A stretch of DNA of 64,000 bases from assembly GCF_000949135.2 (NCBI RefSeq), contig NZ_JTAN02000021.1:186001-250000 (forward strand), written 5' to 3'. The position numbers were made by a program, and so were the translations under genes. The notes under the pieces were generated by a model. The model was not told the origin of the DNA. It saw nothing but the letters and a program-made list of their open reading frames with translations, and searched no databases. Origin of the DNA: Burkholderia sp. USMB20 (lineage in GTDB: Bacteria > Pseudomonadota > Gammaproteobacteria > Burkholderiales > Burkholderiaceae). Positions 43,568 through 52,867 of the stretch are shown here, in pieces (the stretch's first letter is position 1; every line of letters starts with the position of its first letter).

Positions 43568-45040
43568 ATGACGACTGCCTTTCCTTCCGGCGACGCACCG
43601 CTGTTGCCGCTCGACGCGCCGCTCGCGCGCACGGCCGGCGCGCCTTCGTTGCAGCGGCAACTGCTGCGCCGCGTGCGCGACGCGATTCTCGGCGGCGCGA
43701 TGCCGGCCGGCACGCGGCTGCCCGGCACGCGCGCGCTGGCCGAGACGCTCGGCGTGTCGCGCAACACGACGGCGGCCGTCTACGAGCAACTCGTCGCCGA
43801 AGGCTTCCTGCAATCCGATCGCCGCGGAACGCGCGTGGTCGGCCTGTCGCGGCCGGCCACGCCGCGCCGGCGGGTCGCACCGGCCGGCGTCGCGCAGCGG
43901 CTCGGCCGGATTCGCCCGAGCCTGATCGGCGCCGGCGAGTCGGAAGGCTTCCGGCCGGGCGTGCCCGCGCTGTCGCATTTCCCGGTGGATGCGTGGCGGC
44001 ATGCGATCGACCGCGCGCTGCGCCGCGCCGGCCGCGACCTGCTCGCGTACGGCGACCCGCTCGGCGAACGCGCGCTGCGCGAGTCGATCGCGCGCCACCT
44101 GGCCGTGACGCGCGGCGTGCGCTGCGATCCGGAGCAGATCGTGATCACCGAAGGCGCGCAGGGCGCGATCGCGCTGTGCGCGCAGTTGCTGACGAACCCC
44201 GGCGACACGGTCTGGGTCGAGGAGCCCGGCTATCGCGGTGCGCGCACCGCGATGCAGGCGGCCGATCTCGACGTCGTGCCGATGCCGGTCGACGCGGAGG
44301 GGCTGCGCGCGGCAGACACGGACTGGCGCGAACGGACGCCCCGGCTCGTCTACACCACGCCGTCGAACCAGTTCCCGACCGGCGCGGTGCTGTCGATCTC
44401 GCGCCGGCTCGCGCTGATCGACGCCGCACGCCGGCATCGCGCATGGATCATCGAGGACGATTACGACAGCGAGTTTCGGCATACCGGCGAGCCGATCGGC
44501 GCGTTGCACGGGCTCGCGGCCGATTCGCCGGTCGTCTATCTCGGCTCGTTCAGCAAGACGATGTTTCCGGCCTTGCGGATCGGCTTTCTCGTGTTGCCCG
44601 ACGCGCTGCTCGCCGCAGTGCGGCCAGCGTTGCCGGAGATGCTGCGCGGCGGGACGCGCCACGTGCAGCTCGCGCTCGCCGATTTCATCGAGACGGGGGA
44701 GTACGGGCGCCATCTCGGGCGGATGCGACGGCTGTATCGCGACCGGCGGCGCTCGCTGCTCGCCGCGCTGGACGACGCGTTCACCGTGCCGCATCAGGTC
44801 GAGGGCGGGCCGTGCGGGCTGCATCTGGCGTTGCGGCTGCCGGCCCGTTTTCGAGACCGCGTGATCGTCGAAGCGGCGCGCACGCACGGGATCGGGCCGT
44901 TCCCGCTGTCGGGGTTCTCGATTCACGCGACGTCGCCGGCCAACGGGCTCGTGCTCGGGTTCGGCAATACGTCGGCCGATGCGTTCGCGCCGATGCTGCG
45001 GACGCTGTCGACGATCGCGCATCGGGTCGCGGGCGAGTGA
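43568..45040 (+). CDS. MocR/PdxR-type regulator (GntR HTH fused to aminotransferase fold)
   Basis: 490 residues. The N-terminal GntR winged helix (LRRVRDAILGGAMPAGTRLP, TRALAETLGVSRNTTAAVYE) is joined to a class I aminotransferase-like domain. It has the PLP-lysine motif YLGSFSKTMFPALRIGFLV, the preceding IIEDDYDSEFRH, and TTPSNQFPTGAVLS. Such proteins use PLP as effector and commonly control vitamin B6, GABA or amino-acid genes. It is divergent from the tandem-GNAT gene; the repeat array between them is a likely binding site. The ATG at 43568 matches the family start. Confidence 0.93.
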   Translation: MTTAFPSGDAPLLPLDAPLARTAGAPSLQRQLLRRVRDAILGGAMPAGTRLPGTRALAETLGVSRNTTAAVYEQLVAEGFLQSDRRGTRVVGLSRPATPRRRVAPAGVAQRLGRIRPSLIGAGESEGFRPGVPALSHFPVDAWRHAIDRALRRAGRDLLAYGDPLGERALRESIARHLAVTRGVRCDPEQIVITEGAQGAIALCAQLLTNPGDTVWVEEPGYRGARTAMQAADLDVVPMPVDAEGLRAADTDWRERTPRLVYTTPSNQFPTGAVLSISRRLALIDAARRHRAWIIEDDYDSEFRHTGEPIGALHGLAADSPVVYLGSFSKTMFPALRIGFLVLPDALLAAVRPALPEMLRGGTRHVQLALADFIETGEYGRHLGRMRRLYRDRRRSLLAALDDAFTVPHQVEGGPCGLHLALRLPARFRDRVIVEAARTHGIGPFPLSGFSIHATSPANGLVLGFGNTSADAFAPMLRTLSTIAHRVAGE

Positions 45041-45091
45041 CCCGGCGCGCGGGTGACGCCGCCCGGGAAGCGGCACGATTGTCGCGCGTCG

Positions 45092-45988
45092 TTACTTTTT
45101 CAGCATGTCGAGCACGGCATCGACCATCGGATGATGCCGGTTCGTATTCCAGACAGCGGCCGCCGTCACGACCATGACCTTTTCCTTCAACGGCCGCACG
45201 ACGACGTTCTCCGGCGCGAGCTTGCGGGTCGACGCAGGCACCAGCGCCACGCCCTGACCGCAGCCGACGTACGCAATCTGCGACGTCACCGAACGCACCT
45301 CGTGAATCACGCGCGGTGTCAGCCCATGCGTGCGGCAGACGGACGTCAACATGTCGAAGTAGACGGGGCTGACCTGTCGCGACGACATGATCAGCGGTTC
45401 GTCCATCAACGCGCGCAGCCGCACCCTTGGTATGGCCGCCAGTGGATGCTTCTTCGGCAACGCGACAGCGAGCCGGTCCTCGGCCATCGGCATCGTCGCG
45501 ATACCGTTCGCTACCTCGCCATCGACGCGTGCAAAGGCGAGATCAAGCTCGCCGGCCTCCAGCGCCGGAATCGCGTCGACGCTGTCGATCTCGTTGACGA
45601 ACACGGTCAGGTTCGGATGCGCGCGCTTGAGCGCGTCCAGTAGCGGCGGCACCGTGTCGAGCATCGCGGACGTGATCGCGCCGACGTGCAGCACGCCCGA
45701 CTGGCCGGCCGCTACCTCGCGCACGACACGCTGCAACCGCTCGGCCTGGCCGGCGAATTGTCGGACGGCCGGCAGGATCGCGGCGCCCGCCGGGCTCAGT
45801 TGGGTTCCCTGCCGCGAGCGGTAGAACAACTGGATCCTGAGCGACTGCTCCAGTACCTTGATCTGCTCGGTCAACGGCGGTTGCGACATGTTCAGCCGCT
45901 TCGCCGCGCGCCCGAAATGCTGCTCCTCGGCGACGGCGAGAAACATCCAGAGTTGCCGAATCAGCCGGTAGTCGATCGTGTTGCTCAT
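45092..45988 (-). CDS. LysR-type regulator of the RraA operon
   Basis: 298-residue LysR protein. The HTH is FGRAAKRLNMSQPPLTEQIK, and the effector domain is complete (GVLHVGAITSAML, GCGQGVALVPASTRKL), of the BenM/CatM-like branch. Divergent from the triple-RraA operon across 195 bp that contain matching inverted half-sites, so it is its likely activator. Convergent with the MocR gene. Confidence 0.9.
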   Translation of the reverse strand: MSNTIDYRLIRQLWMFLAVAEEQHFGRAAKRLNMSQPPLTEQIKVLEQSLRIQLFYRSRQGTQLSPAGAAILPAVRQFAGQAERLQRVVREVAAGQSGVLHVGAITSAMLDTVPPLLDALKRAHPNLTVFVNEIDSVDAIPALEAGELDLAFARVDGEVANGIATMPMAEDRLAVALPKKHPLAAIPRVRLRALMDEPLIMSSRQVSPVYFDMLTSVCRTHGLTPRVIHEVRSVTSQIAYVGCGQGVALVPASTRKLAPENVVVRPLKEKVMVVTAAAVWNTNRHHPMVDAVLDMLKK

Positions 45989-46084
45989 GGCGGGTATGCC
46001 CGGAGTGAAGCAGCGCGGAAAATGCCGCGGGGGAGGGCGGCGCGGCGCGACATGGTGGTTGCCGGCCGCGCGCGATGTGAGGTT

Positions 46085-46128
46085 TTTCGTATTCCGGAAA
46101 TCGTATCACGCAGATATGAAATACGAAA
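46085..46128. promoter_or_regulatory. Inverted half-sites in the LysR/RraA divergent promoter
   Basis: TTTCGTATT (46085-46093) and AATACGAAA (46120-46128) are perfect 9-bp inverted arms. A third copy of the core, TCGTAT, lies at 46101-46106. This fits the recognition plus activation half-site layout of LysR proteins. Confidence 0.55.
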
Positions 46129-46183
46129 TTTACTTGTCACGCTGCCGAAGCGACGATGGCTGCACTTGTCAACGGGAAACAGC

Positions 46184-46846
46184 ATGATGAACCAGCCTTC
46201 CTTGCTCGAGCGCCTTGCGTCGCTCGACACCAATACCGTATCCGACGCGCTCGACTTTCTCGGCATGCCTGGCGCAACGGTCGGCCTGCGCCCACTGTGG
46301 AACTGCCCGAAGATCGTCGGGCGTGCCAGCACCATTCAGCTCGGTCCGAAAGCCGATGCCAAACCGACCGTGCACCTGATCTCGCCGGTCGTCGACGCGA
46401 TCGCCACCGACGATCGCGTGCTGGTGATCGCCGGCGGCGCGGACGGAATTTCCTGCTGGGGCGACATTCTCGCGAACGCGGCGACCGCGAAGCGCATTCG
46501 CGGCTCGGTGATCGACGGCCTGAGCCGCGACATCGACGGAAGCGAATCGATCGGCTATCCGGTGTACGGACGCGGCATCACGATGATCAGCGCGCGCAAC
46601 CGCGTGATCCAGATCGATTCCGGCACACCGGTGCAGATGGCCGGTGTGACCGTCCATCAGGACGATTACGTGATCGCCGACCGATGCGGCACGGTGTTCA
46701 TACCGGCGCGGTGCATCGAGGACGTGCTCGATCTCGGCGAGCGTATCGCGAAGCGACAGGACGGGATGGTCGCCGCCGTGCGTGCCGGCCGCCCGGTCGC
46801 GGACGTGATGCACGACAAGGAATTCGAAGCCATCGCGGTGCGCTGA
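46184..46846 (+). CDS. RraA-family protein 1 (aldolase/decarboxylase-like)
   Basis: 220 residues, RraA/HMG-CHA aldolase fold. The family catalyses metal-dependent retro-aldol cleavage of 4-hydroxy-4-methyl-2-oxoglutarate-like substrates or decarboxylates oxaloacetate; other members inhibit RNase E. Metal and substrate residues are intact: SCWGDILANAA and GSVIDGLSRDIDG, with the Arg-Asp pair kept. It opens a five-gene cluster with two paralogues, an aminotransferase and an alpha/beta hydrolase, arguing for catabolism and not RNA control. ATG 46184 or 46187; the family start fits either. Confidence 0.88.
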   Translation: MMNQPSLLERLASLDTNTVSDALDFLGMPGATVGLRPLWNCPKIVGRASTIQLGPKADAKPTVHLISPVVDAIATDDRVLVIAGGADGISCWGDILANAATAKRIRGSVIDGLSRDIDGSESIGYPVYGRGITMISARNRVIQIDSGTPVQMAGVTVHQDDYVIADRCGTVFIPARCIEDVLDLGERIAKRQDGMVAAVRAGRPVADVMHDKEFEAIAVR

Positions 46847-46874
46847 CCGCTCATCCTTCTAGCGGAGTTTTGAT

Positions 46875-47555
46875 ATGACGAATCCCAACAAGGCTGCGGC
46901 GGAAGACCAGGAACTGGTCGCGCTGTTCGAAGGGCTCGATACGCCCGGCGTTTCCGATGCGATGGACAAGCTCGGGCTGCACGGACAGGCGCTCGGCGTC
47001 ATGCCGTTGGCCAACTACACGAAGGTCGTCGTCGGTCCCGCCTTCACGGTCAAGTACGTGCCCGCGAGCGTGCCGCCCGGCACCGTCGGCGACTTCATCG
47101 ACGATGTCGCGCAAGGCGACGTGGTCGTGATCGACAACGACGGCCGGACCGACTGCACGGTATGGGGCGACATCATGACCCAGTACGCCGGGCAGCGTGG
47201 CATTGCTGGCACCGTGATCGACGGCGTGTGCCGCGACGTGAACAAGGCGCTGGGCGACAACTATCCGCTGTTCACGGCAGGGCGCTTCATGCGGACTGGC
47301 AAGGACCGTGTGCAGGTCGAGTCGGTGAATACGACGGTCGCGATCGGCACTGTGCGCGTGGCGGCGCGCGACATCGTCGTCGCGGATGCGAACGGCGCCG
47401 TGATCGTGCCCCGCGGTCGAGCGCGCGAAGTCGCACGGGTTGCTCGCCGGATCGAAGAAGTCGAATCGCATATCCGCGAACAGATCGCACAGGGCAAGAC
47501 GCTTGGCGAAGCGCGAGCGGCGCTGGGCTATCACACACTGCAAAGCAAGGCCTGA
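46875..47555 (+). CDS. RraA-family protein 2
   Basis: 226 residues, second RraA paralogue, only distantly similar to its neighbours. Key motifs: TPGVSDAMDKLGLHG at the N-terminus, TVWGDIMTQYA and GTVIDGVCRDVNKAL, so the glycine-rich loop and Arg-Asp pair are kept. GGAG precedes the ATG; 28 bp separate it from the first paralogue. A longer C-terminal helix (EEVESHIREQIAQGKTLGEA) may aid oligomerisation. Likely a carboxylyase or aldolase on a related intermediate. Confidence 0.88.
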   Translation: MTNPNKAAAEDQELVALFEGLDTPGVSDAMDKLGLHGQALGVMPLANYTKVVVGPAFTVKYVPASVPPGTVGDFIDDVAQGDVVVIDNDGRTDCTVWGDIMTQYAGQRGIAGTVIDGVCRDVNKALGDNYPLFTAGRFMRTGKDRVQVESVNTTVAIGTVRVAARDIVVADANGAVIVPRGRAREVARVARRIEEVESHIREQIAQGKTLGEARAALGYHTLQSKA

Positions 47556-47558
47556 ACA

Positions 47559-48203
47559 ATGAACCCGACCCAGACTTATGAGCCGGCGCTGCTGGAGCAG
47601 GCGCGCAAACTCGGCACCTCCACGTTGTTCGAGGCCTCGGGCCTGTCCACCGGCGCCGTCGATCCGGCGATCCGCACGGTGTGGCCCGGCGCGTCGGTCG
47701 CCGGTCCTGCCTTTCCGCTCGAATGTTCGCCGGGCGACAACCTTTCGATTCATATCGCGATGGAGCAGGTGTCGCGCGGCAGCGTGCTCGTCATCTCGAC
47801 GGGCGGCTTCGTCGCCGGTTACTGGGGCGAGGTGCTGACTGTCGCCGCCGAGGCGGCCGGCGTGGCCGGGCTGGTCATCGACGGTGGCGTGCGCGATATC
47901 GCGGCGCTGACCGCACGGCGCTTTCCGGTATTCACGCGCGGCATTTCCATGCGCGGCACGATCAAGGCGAGCGCGCCGTCGGTCGGACAGTCGATCAGCT
48001 TCGCGGGAACGCCTGTAGCCGCCGGCGATCTGGTCGTGGCCGACGACGACGGCGTGCTGGTGATACCAGTTGCATATGTCGAGACGACGCTGGCCCAAGG
48101 GCAGGCGCGTGCTGACAAGGAAGCGCAAATGATGGACGCATTGCGCGCAGGGCGCAGCACGCTCGAGCTGATGGGTCTGACGAACTGGAGGAACGCTCAA
48201 TGA
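47559..48203 (+). CDS. RraA-family protein 3 (4-carboxy-4-hydroxy-2-oxoadipate aldolase-like)
   Basis: 214 residues, third paralogue and the closest of the three to class II HMG/CHA aldolases: GDNLSIHIAMEQVSRGSVLV, YWGEVLTVAAEAAGVAGLVI and DGGVRDIAALTARRFPVFTR all match. Catalytic Arg-Asp is intact. It starts 3 bp after the second paralogue stop and its stop overlaps the aminotransferase start (ATGA), so translation is tightly coupled. A retro-aldol step yielding pyruvate or oxaloacetate is the best guess. Confidence 0.88.
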   Translation: MNPTQTYEPALLEQARKLGTSTLFEASGLSTGAVDPAIRTVWPGASVAGPAFPLECSPGDNLSIHIAMEQVSRGSVLVISTGGFVAGYWGEVLTVAAEAAGVAGLVIDGGVRDIAALTARRFPVFTRGISMRGTIKASAPSVGQSISFAGTPVAAGDLVVADDDGVLVIPVAYVETTLAQGQARADKEAQMMDALRAGRSTLELMGLTNWRNAQ

Positions 48204-49417
48204 GCGCACCGATCGATACGCTGAACCGCTTCCTCGCAGCCGCGCGTCCGTCGGCGACCTACAAGGTGATGGATCGTGTGGCCGCCCGGCGCGCGAGCGG
48301 TGCCGCGGTGATTTCGCTGAGCGCCGGCGAGCCGGATTTCGACACGCCGGAACACGTGCGGGAAGCGGGCATCGCCGCGATCCGCGCGGGCCACACGCGC
48401 TACACGCAGGTGGCAGGGCTGCGTGCGCTGCGCGAGGCGATTGCCGAGAAGTTCCGGCGCGAGAACAGCGTCGACGTGGACTGGCGCGACACGCTCGTGT
48501 GCAGCGGCGGCAAGCAGGTGATCTTCAATGCGCTGGCCGCGACGCTGAACGAGGGCGACGAAGTCATCGTCCCGGCACCGTACTGGGTCAGCTATCCGGA
48601 GATCGTGCAGCTGTGCGGCGGTCGCTCCATCACTGTCGCATGCGGCGCGGAAAGCGGCTTCAAGCTCACACCGGACGCGCTGCTGGCGGCGATCACGCCG
48701 CGCACGCGATGGCTGATCCTGAACTCGCCGTCGAACCCGACCGGCGCGGTGTATAGCCGTGCGGAGCTGAAGGCGCTCGCCGAGGTGCTGCTCGCGCATC
48801 CGCACGTGCTGGTGCTGTCCGACGATATCTACGAGCACCTGATTTTCGATGGCATCGAATTCTTCACGATCGCCCAGGTCGAGCCGCGGCTGCGCGAACG
48901 CGTGCTGACGATGAACGGTGTGTCGAAGGCCTATGCGATGACGGGCTGGCGCATCGGTTTCGGTACCGGGCCGCGCTGGCTGATCGATGCGATGGAGAAG
49001 TTGCAAGGGCAGCAGACGTCCGGCGCGTCGACGATCTCGCAGCACGCGGCGGTGGCCGCGCTGACGGGGTCGCAGGATTTCATCGCGCATTCCCGCGTCG
49101 CGTTCCAGCGACGGCGTGATCTGGTCGTCGAACAACTGAACCAGGCGCCGGGTTTGCGCTGCGATGTTCCGCAGGGCGCGTTCTATGCATTCGCGTCGTG
49201 CGAGGGGGTGATCGGCAAGACGACCCGTGCGGGCGTGCAACTGGCGAGCGACGAGGATGTGGTGAATGCGTTGCTCGACGAAGCCGGCGTGGCCACCGTG
49301 CACGGGAGCGCTTTCGGGCTCGGCCCGTACATCCGGATCGCTTACGCGCTCGACGACAAGTCGTTGCTGCGTGCGTGCACCGCGATCCAGGATTTCTGCC
49401 GGATGCTGACGGCCTGA
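48200..49417 (+). CDS. PLP-dependent class I aminotransferase
   Basis: 405-residue fold-type I aminotransferase of the AspC/aromatic type (class I alpha-beta subgroup). The PLP-lysine motif is MNGVSKAYAMTGWRIGFG; LNSPSNPTGAVYSRAEL and SDDIYEHLIFDG give the cofactor aspartate-tyrosine region, and the arginine near FGLGPYIRIAYA binds the carboxylate. Coupled by a 4-bp overlap (ATGA) to the third RraA gene. In this setting it would convert an amino acid such as a substituted glutamate or aspartate to the keto acid that the aldolases cleave (inference). Confidence 0.92.
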   Translation: MSAPIDTLNRFLAAARPSATYKVMDRVAARRASGAAVISLSAGEPDFDTPEHVREAGIAAIRAGHTRYTQVAGLRALREAIAEKFRRENSVDVDWRDTLVCSGGKQVIFNALAATLNEGDEVIVPAPYWVSYPEIVQLCGGRSITVACGAESGFKLTPDALLAAITPRTRWLILNSPSNPTGAVYSRAELKALAEVLLAHPHVLVLSDDIYEHLIFDGIEFFTIAQVEPRLRERVLTMNGVSKAYAMTGWRIGFGTGPRWLIDAMEKLQGQQTSGASTISQHAAVAALTGSQDFIAHSRVAFQRRRDLVVEQLNQAPGLRCDVPQGAFYAFASCEGVIGKTTRAGVQLASDEDVVNALLDEAGVATVHGSAFGLGPYIRIAYALDDKSLLRACTAIQDFCRMLTA

Positions 49418-49507
49418 GCGTCGTTGCCCGGCGTCTGTCATTCCACCCCGGTCGACCCTGTCGCGCCGGGGCGGGCGCTACACCATCCTTACCCGGAATT
49501 CGATTAG

Positions 49508-50314
49508 ATGAATGATGAGTTTTCCCAATCGCGCCTGTCCTTCGCCGTCGACAGCACCGACCTGGATGTGTCGGCCATTCATCGCGGCGGCGAGCACGCG
49601 CCCGTCGTGTTTCTCCACGGCTTCGGCTCGACCAAGGAGGATTACGCGGACATCGTGCGCCATCGCGAATTCGACGGCCGGCCTTTCGTTGCATACGATG
49701 CGCCGGGCTGCGGTGAAACGCATTGCGCGGATCTGTCGAAGATATCGATTCCGTTTCTCGTCGAGACGGCGCTGAACGTGATCGACCGCCTGGGCTTCGA
49801 TCGATTCCATCTCGTCGGCCATTCGATGGGCGGGCTGACGTCGTTGATGCTCGCACATCTGTATCCGCGGCGCGTGCTGAGCTTCGTCGACATCGAGGGG
49901 AACATCGCGCCCGAGGATTGTTTCCTGAGCCGGCAGATCGTCGACCATCCGCGCGACAGCGCCGAGCGGTTCTTCGACGATTTCATCGACCGCACCCGTC
50001 GCGCGCCGGCCTACGCGAGCGCGCTGTACTCGGCGAGCCTGCGTCACAAGGTGCGGGCCGAAGCGGTCGGGGCGATCTTCCGCTCGATGGTCGACCTGTC
50101 CGACAACGGCGACCTGATGCGCAAATTCCTCGGCCTGCCGTTTCCCCGGATGTTCATGTACGGCGCGCAGAACGCGTCGCTGTCGTACCTGAGCGCGATC
50201 GAGGCGCACGGTGTCGTTCTGTCGGAAATCCCGGATTGCGGGCATTTTCCGATGTACTCGAATCCGGTGCTGATGTGGAAGGCGATCGCGAAGTTCCATG
50301 CGCGCGTGCGCTGA
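49508..50314 (+). CDS. Alpha/beta hydrolase
   Basis: 268 residues, serine hydrolase fold. The nucleophile elbow GHSMGGLTS is near residue 104, the oxyanion region VVFLHGFGSTKEDY is near 33, and the C-terminal histidine is in IPDCGHFPMYSNP. The strand-turn-acid region is less clear. No signal peptide, so cytosolic. Last gene of the RraA cluster (90-bp gap). It may hydrolyse an ester or lactone precursor feeding the pathway. Confidence 0.87.
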   Translation: MNDEFSQSRLSFAVDSTDLDVSAIHRGGEHAPVVFLHGFGSTKEDYADIVRHREFDGRPFVAYDAPGCGETHCADLSKISIPFLVETALNVIDRLGFDRFHLVGHSMGGLTSLMLAHLYPRRVLSFVDIEGNIAPEDCFLSRQIVDHPRDSAERFFDDFIDRTRRAPAYASALYSASLRHKVRAEAVGAIFRSMVDLSDNGDLMRKFLGLPFPRMFMYGAQNASLSYLSAIEAHGVVLSEIPDCGHFPMYSNPVLMWKAIAKFHARVR

Positions 50315-50352
50315 CGCGACGCATTTGGTGGCGGCGCATGTCGTGGAGGCGG

Positions 50353-51606
50353 TTACCGCACGCGTTCCGCGCGCATGATCCGGTGCGCCGCCGCCAGGCC
50401 GAGCACGAGCAGCACCGCGACATACGCGACGACCGCGCTCCACGCACCGTGTTGCCAGAACGAGCCGCCGATCGAGCCCAGCACGCTCGACCCGAGGTAA
50501 TAGGCCAGCAGGTAGAGCGACGCGGCGTGCCCCTTCGCGGAACCGGCGAGATGCCCGACCCAGCCGCTCGCGACCGCATGGGCGACGAAGAAGCCGATCG
50601 TGATCAGCACGATCCCGACGATGATCGCGACGAGCGAATGCGACAGCGTCAGCGCGAGGCCGGCCGCGAACACGAGCATGCCGCTGACGAGGACCGGCGC
50701 GCGCCCGAGACGGTCGGCGAGCGCACCGGCGCTCGACGAAGACACCATCCCGAACAGATAGGCACCGAAGATCAGCCCGCAGGCGGTCGCACTCAGGTTG
50801 AACGGCGCGGCCGTCAGCCGGAACCCGGCGTAGTTGTAGACGGTCACGAACGCGCCCATCACGAGGAAGCCGATCGCGAACACGTACGGCAGCCGCGCGT
50901 GATGCAACTGCGCGTTCCACAGCCGCAGATGGTGACGCAGCGTCAGGTCGGTGCGCTTCACGAAGCGTCGCGACTGCGGCAGCAGCATCACGAATGCGAC
51001 CGCCGCGACGAGGTCGACCACGCCGATCGTCAGCATCGCGGTGCGCCACGAGAAATACTCTTCGAGCGCGCTCATCCCGATCCGCCCGATCATGCCGCCG
51101 AACGCGGTGCCGCCGACGTAGAGTCCCATCGCCAGGCCCAGCCCGTCGGCGGCGATTTCCTCGGCGAGATAGGCCATCGCCACCGCCGGAACGCCGCCGA
51201 GCGCGAACCCTTCGAGCGCGCGCCAGAGCAGCAGCAGGTTCCAGTTCGGCGAAATCGCGGCGAGCAGGTTGAACAGCGCGGCCAGCGTCATCGACGCGAA
51301 CATCAGCCCGCGTCGTCCGACGCGTTCGGACAGCGCGCCCGCGCACAGGATGGAGACCGCCAGCAGCCCGGTCGACAGCGACAGGGACAGCGAGCTCGAC
51401 GCCGCGCCGATGTTGAACTCGCGTGCGAACGCGGGCAGCAGCGGCTGCACGCAGTACAGCAGCGAGAAGGTGGAAAAGCCGGCGAGGAACAGCGCGAGCG
51501 CGATGCGCTTGTAGGCTGCCGAGCGCGGCGACACGCCGATAGGCAGCGCATCCGGCGCGGCGTTCGCGGCGCGATTCGTGGCGGGTGACATTGCGGGAGT
51601 GGACAT
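50353..51606 (-). CDS. MFS transporter (YnfM-like)
   Basis: 417-residue, 12-TM transporter. The signature region FSTFSLLYCVQPLLPAFARE and the loop 2-3 motif GALSERVGRRGLMF place it near YnfM/arabinose-efflux-like exporters of the DHA1 group. Substrate unknown. Convergent with the alpha/beta hydrolase gene and divergent from a LysR gene (141-bp spacer), whose target it probably is. Confidence 0.9.
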   Translation of the reverse strand: MSTPAMSPATNRAANAAPDALPIGVSPRSAAYKRIALALFLAGFSTFSLLYCVQPLLPAFAREFNIGAASSSLSLSLSTGLLAVSILCAGALSERVGRRGLMFASMTLAALFNLLAAISPNWNLLLLWRALEGFALGGVPAVAMAYLAEEIAADGLGLAMGLYVGGTAFGGMIGRIGMSALEEYFSWRTAMLTIGVVDLVAAVAFVMLLPQSRRFVKRTDLTLRHHLRLWNAQLHHARLPYVFAIGFLVMGAFVTVYNYAGFRLTAAPFNLSATACGLIFGAYLFGMVSSSSAGALADRLGRAPVLVSGMLVFAAGLALTLSHSLVAIIVGIVLITIGFFVAHAVASGWVGHLAGSAKGHAASLYLLAYYLGSSVLGSIGGSFWQHGAWSAVVAYVAVLLVLGLAAAHRIMRAERVR

Positions 51607-51652
51607 GACAGGTGCCCGATGGGTCAGGGAATGCCCGAATTCTTGCGCACGC

Positions 51653-51680
51653 TCATGTATATGTCCAATATATGAAATGA
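51653..51680. promoter_or_regulatory. AT-rich near-palindrome in the LysR/MFS divergent promoter
   Basis: An AT-rich stretch with inverted TATAT (51658-51662) / ATATA (51668-51672) arms around GTCCA, flanked by TCAT on one side and ATGA on the other. It is in the middle of a 141-bp divergent spacer and could be both operator and promoter. Confidence 0.4.
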
Positions 51681-51747
51681 ACCGTAGCGATACGTTTTGC
51701 GACTGGCTTGAAAGCCGCCTCCATCTACCCCGGGATCACATCAACGC

Positions 51748-52623
51748 ATGGAACTTCGGCATCTCCGGTACTTTCTGGCCGTGGCGACCACGTCCAACTT
51801 CACGAAGGCCGCGGAAACGCTCGGCATGGGTCAGCCGCCGCTCAGCCAGCAGATCAAGGCGCTCGAGAACGAACTCGGCGTGGCGTTGTTCAAGCGGACC
51901 GCGCGCGGCGCCGAACTGACCGTGGCGGGAGAGGTGTTCGCGGAAGAGGCACGGCGCGTGCTCGACGACGCGGAGCGCGCGGCGCGGGCGGCAAGACGGG
52001 CGGCGCGCGGGGAGATCGGGCAATTGCGGGTCGGGTTCACCGGGACGGCGGCCTTCAATTCGAAGGTGGCGGACCTGATTCGCCGCTTTCGCGAGGCGTT
52101 TCCCGACACGGATCTGACGTTGCAGGAGGCGACCTCCGGCGTGCTGCTCGATGCGCTGGCGGCCGGGCGGCTCGACGTCGCGATCGTGCGTCCGGAGCGC
52201 CGCATCGCGGACACGCTGCTGGCAGCGGACTGGGACGAGGAGCCGATGTTCGTCGCGCTGCCGGTCGCGCATCGGCTCGCGCAGCGGCGTCGGATCGATC
52301 TGGCGGAGCTGGCCGACGAGGCGTTCGTGCAGGTGCCGCGCGAAGCGGGCAGCGCGCTGTTCGACGACATCGTCGCCGCGTGCAATGCCGCCGGCTTCCA
52401 GCCGCGCATGGCGCAGCCCGCGCCGCAAATCGCTTCGGCGGTGACGCTCGTCGCGGCCGGGCTCGGCGTGTCGATCGTGCCGAAGGCGATCACGCAGGTG
52501 CAGGTCGCGGGCGTCGTGTATCGGCCGGTCGCGGGCAACGGCCTGCGCGCGAGGCTCGCGATTGCGTCGCGGCGCGACGATCCGTCGGCGGTGGTGCGCA
52601 ATTTTCTGGCGCTGGCCTGGTAG
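51748..52623 (+). CDS. LysR-type transcriptional regulator
   Basis: 291-residue LysR protein of the BenM-like branch: HTH NFTKAAETLGMGQPPLSQQI, dimer linker and effector domain (GQLRVGFTGTAAFN, GLGVSIVPKAITQVQVAG). Divergent from the MFS gene, which it likely regulates. No defect seen. Confidence 0.9.
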   Translation: MELRHLRYFLAVATTSNFTKAAETLGMGQPPLSQQIKALENELGVALFKRTARGAELTVAGEVFAEEARRVLDDAERAARAARRAARGEIGQLRVGFTGTAAFNSKVADLIRRFREAFPDTDLTLQEATSGVLLDALAAGRLDVAIVRPERRIADTLLAADWDEEPMFVALPVAHRLAQRRRIDLAELADEAFVQVPREAGSALFDDIVAACNAAGFQPRMAQPAPQIASAVTLVAAGLGVSIVPKAITQVQVAGVVYRPVAGNGLRARLAIASRRDDPSAVVRNFLALAW

Positions 52624-52867
52624 CGCGGGACGCATTGCGTCGCGCCTCGCCGCCGCGTCGGGGGAATGTTCCGATTGACGAACCGCGAACTTTGTCCGGA
52701 ACGAACGCTGTCGCGGTTCCGCCGCTGCCCGATCACCCGGCATGCGGGTTTCGATTCGTATGTTCCGGAGGTGGCGTGGACTATAAATGGAGGGGTGTAC
52801 CGGTGCTTGTCGGGCGTCCGCGCGTCTCGCGCGGGTCGGCGCTGCGACTGCCCGGGGGAGGTGCACT

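Noticed and set aside
46184-48203. Calling the three RraA genes ribonuclease E inhibitors
   Set aside because: Catalytic Arg-Asp pairs are intact and the operon context is metabolic, so an aldolase/decarboxylase role is favoured.
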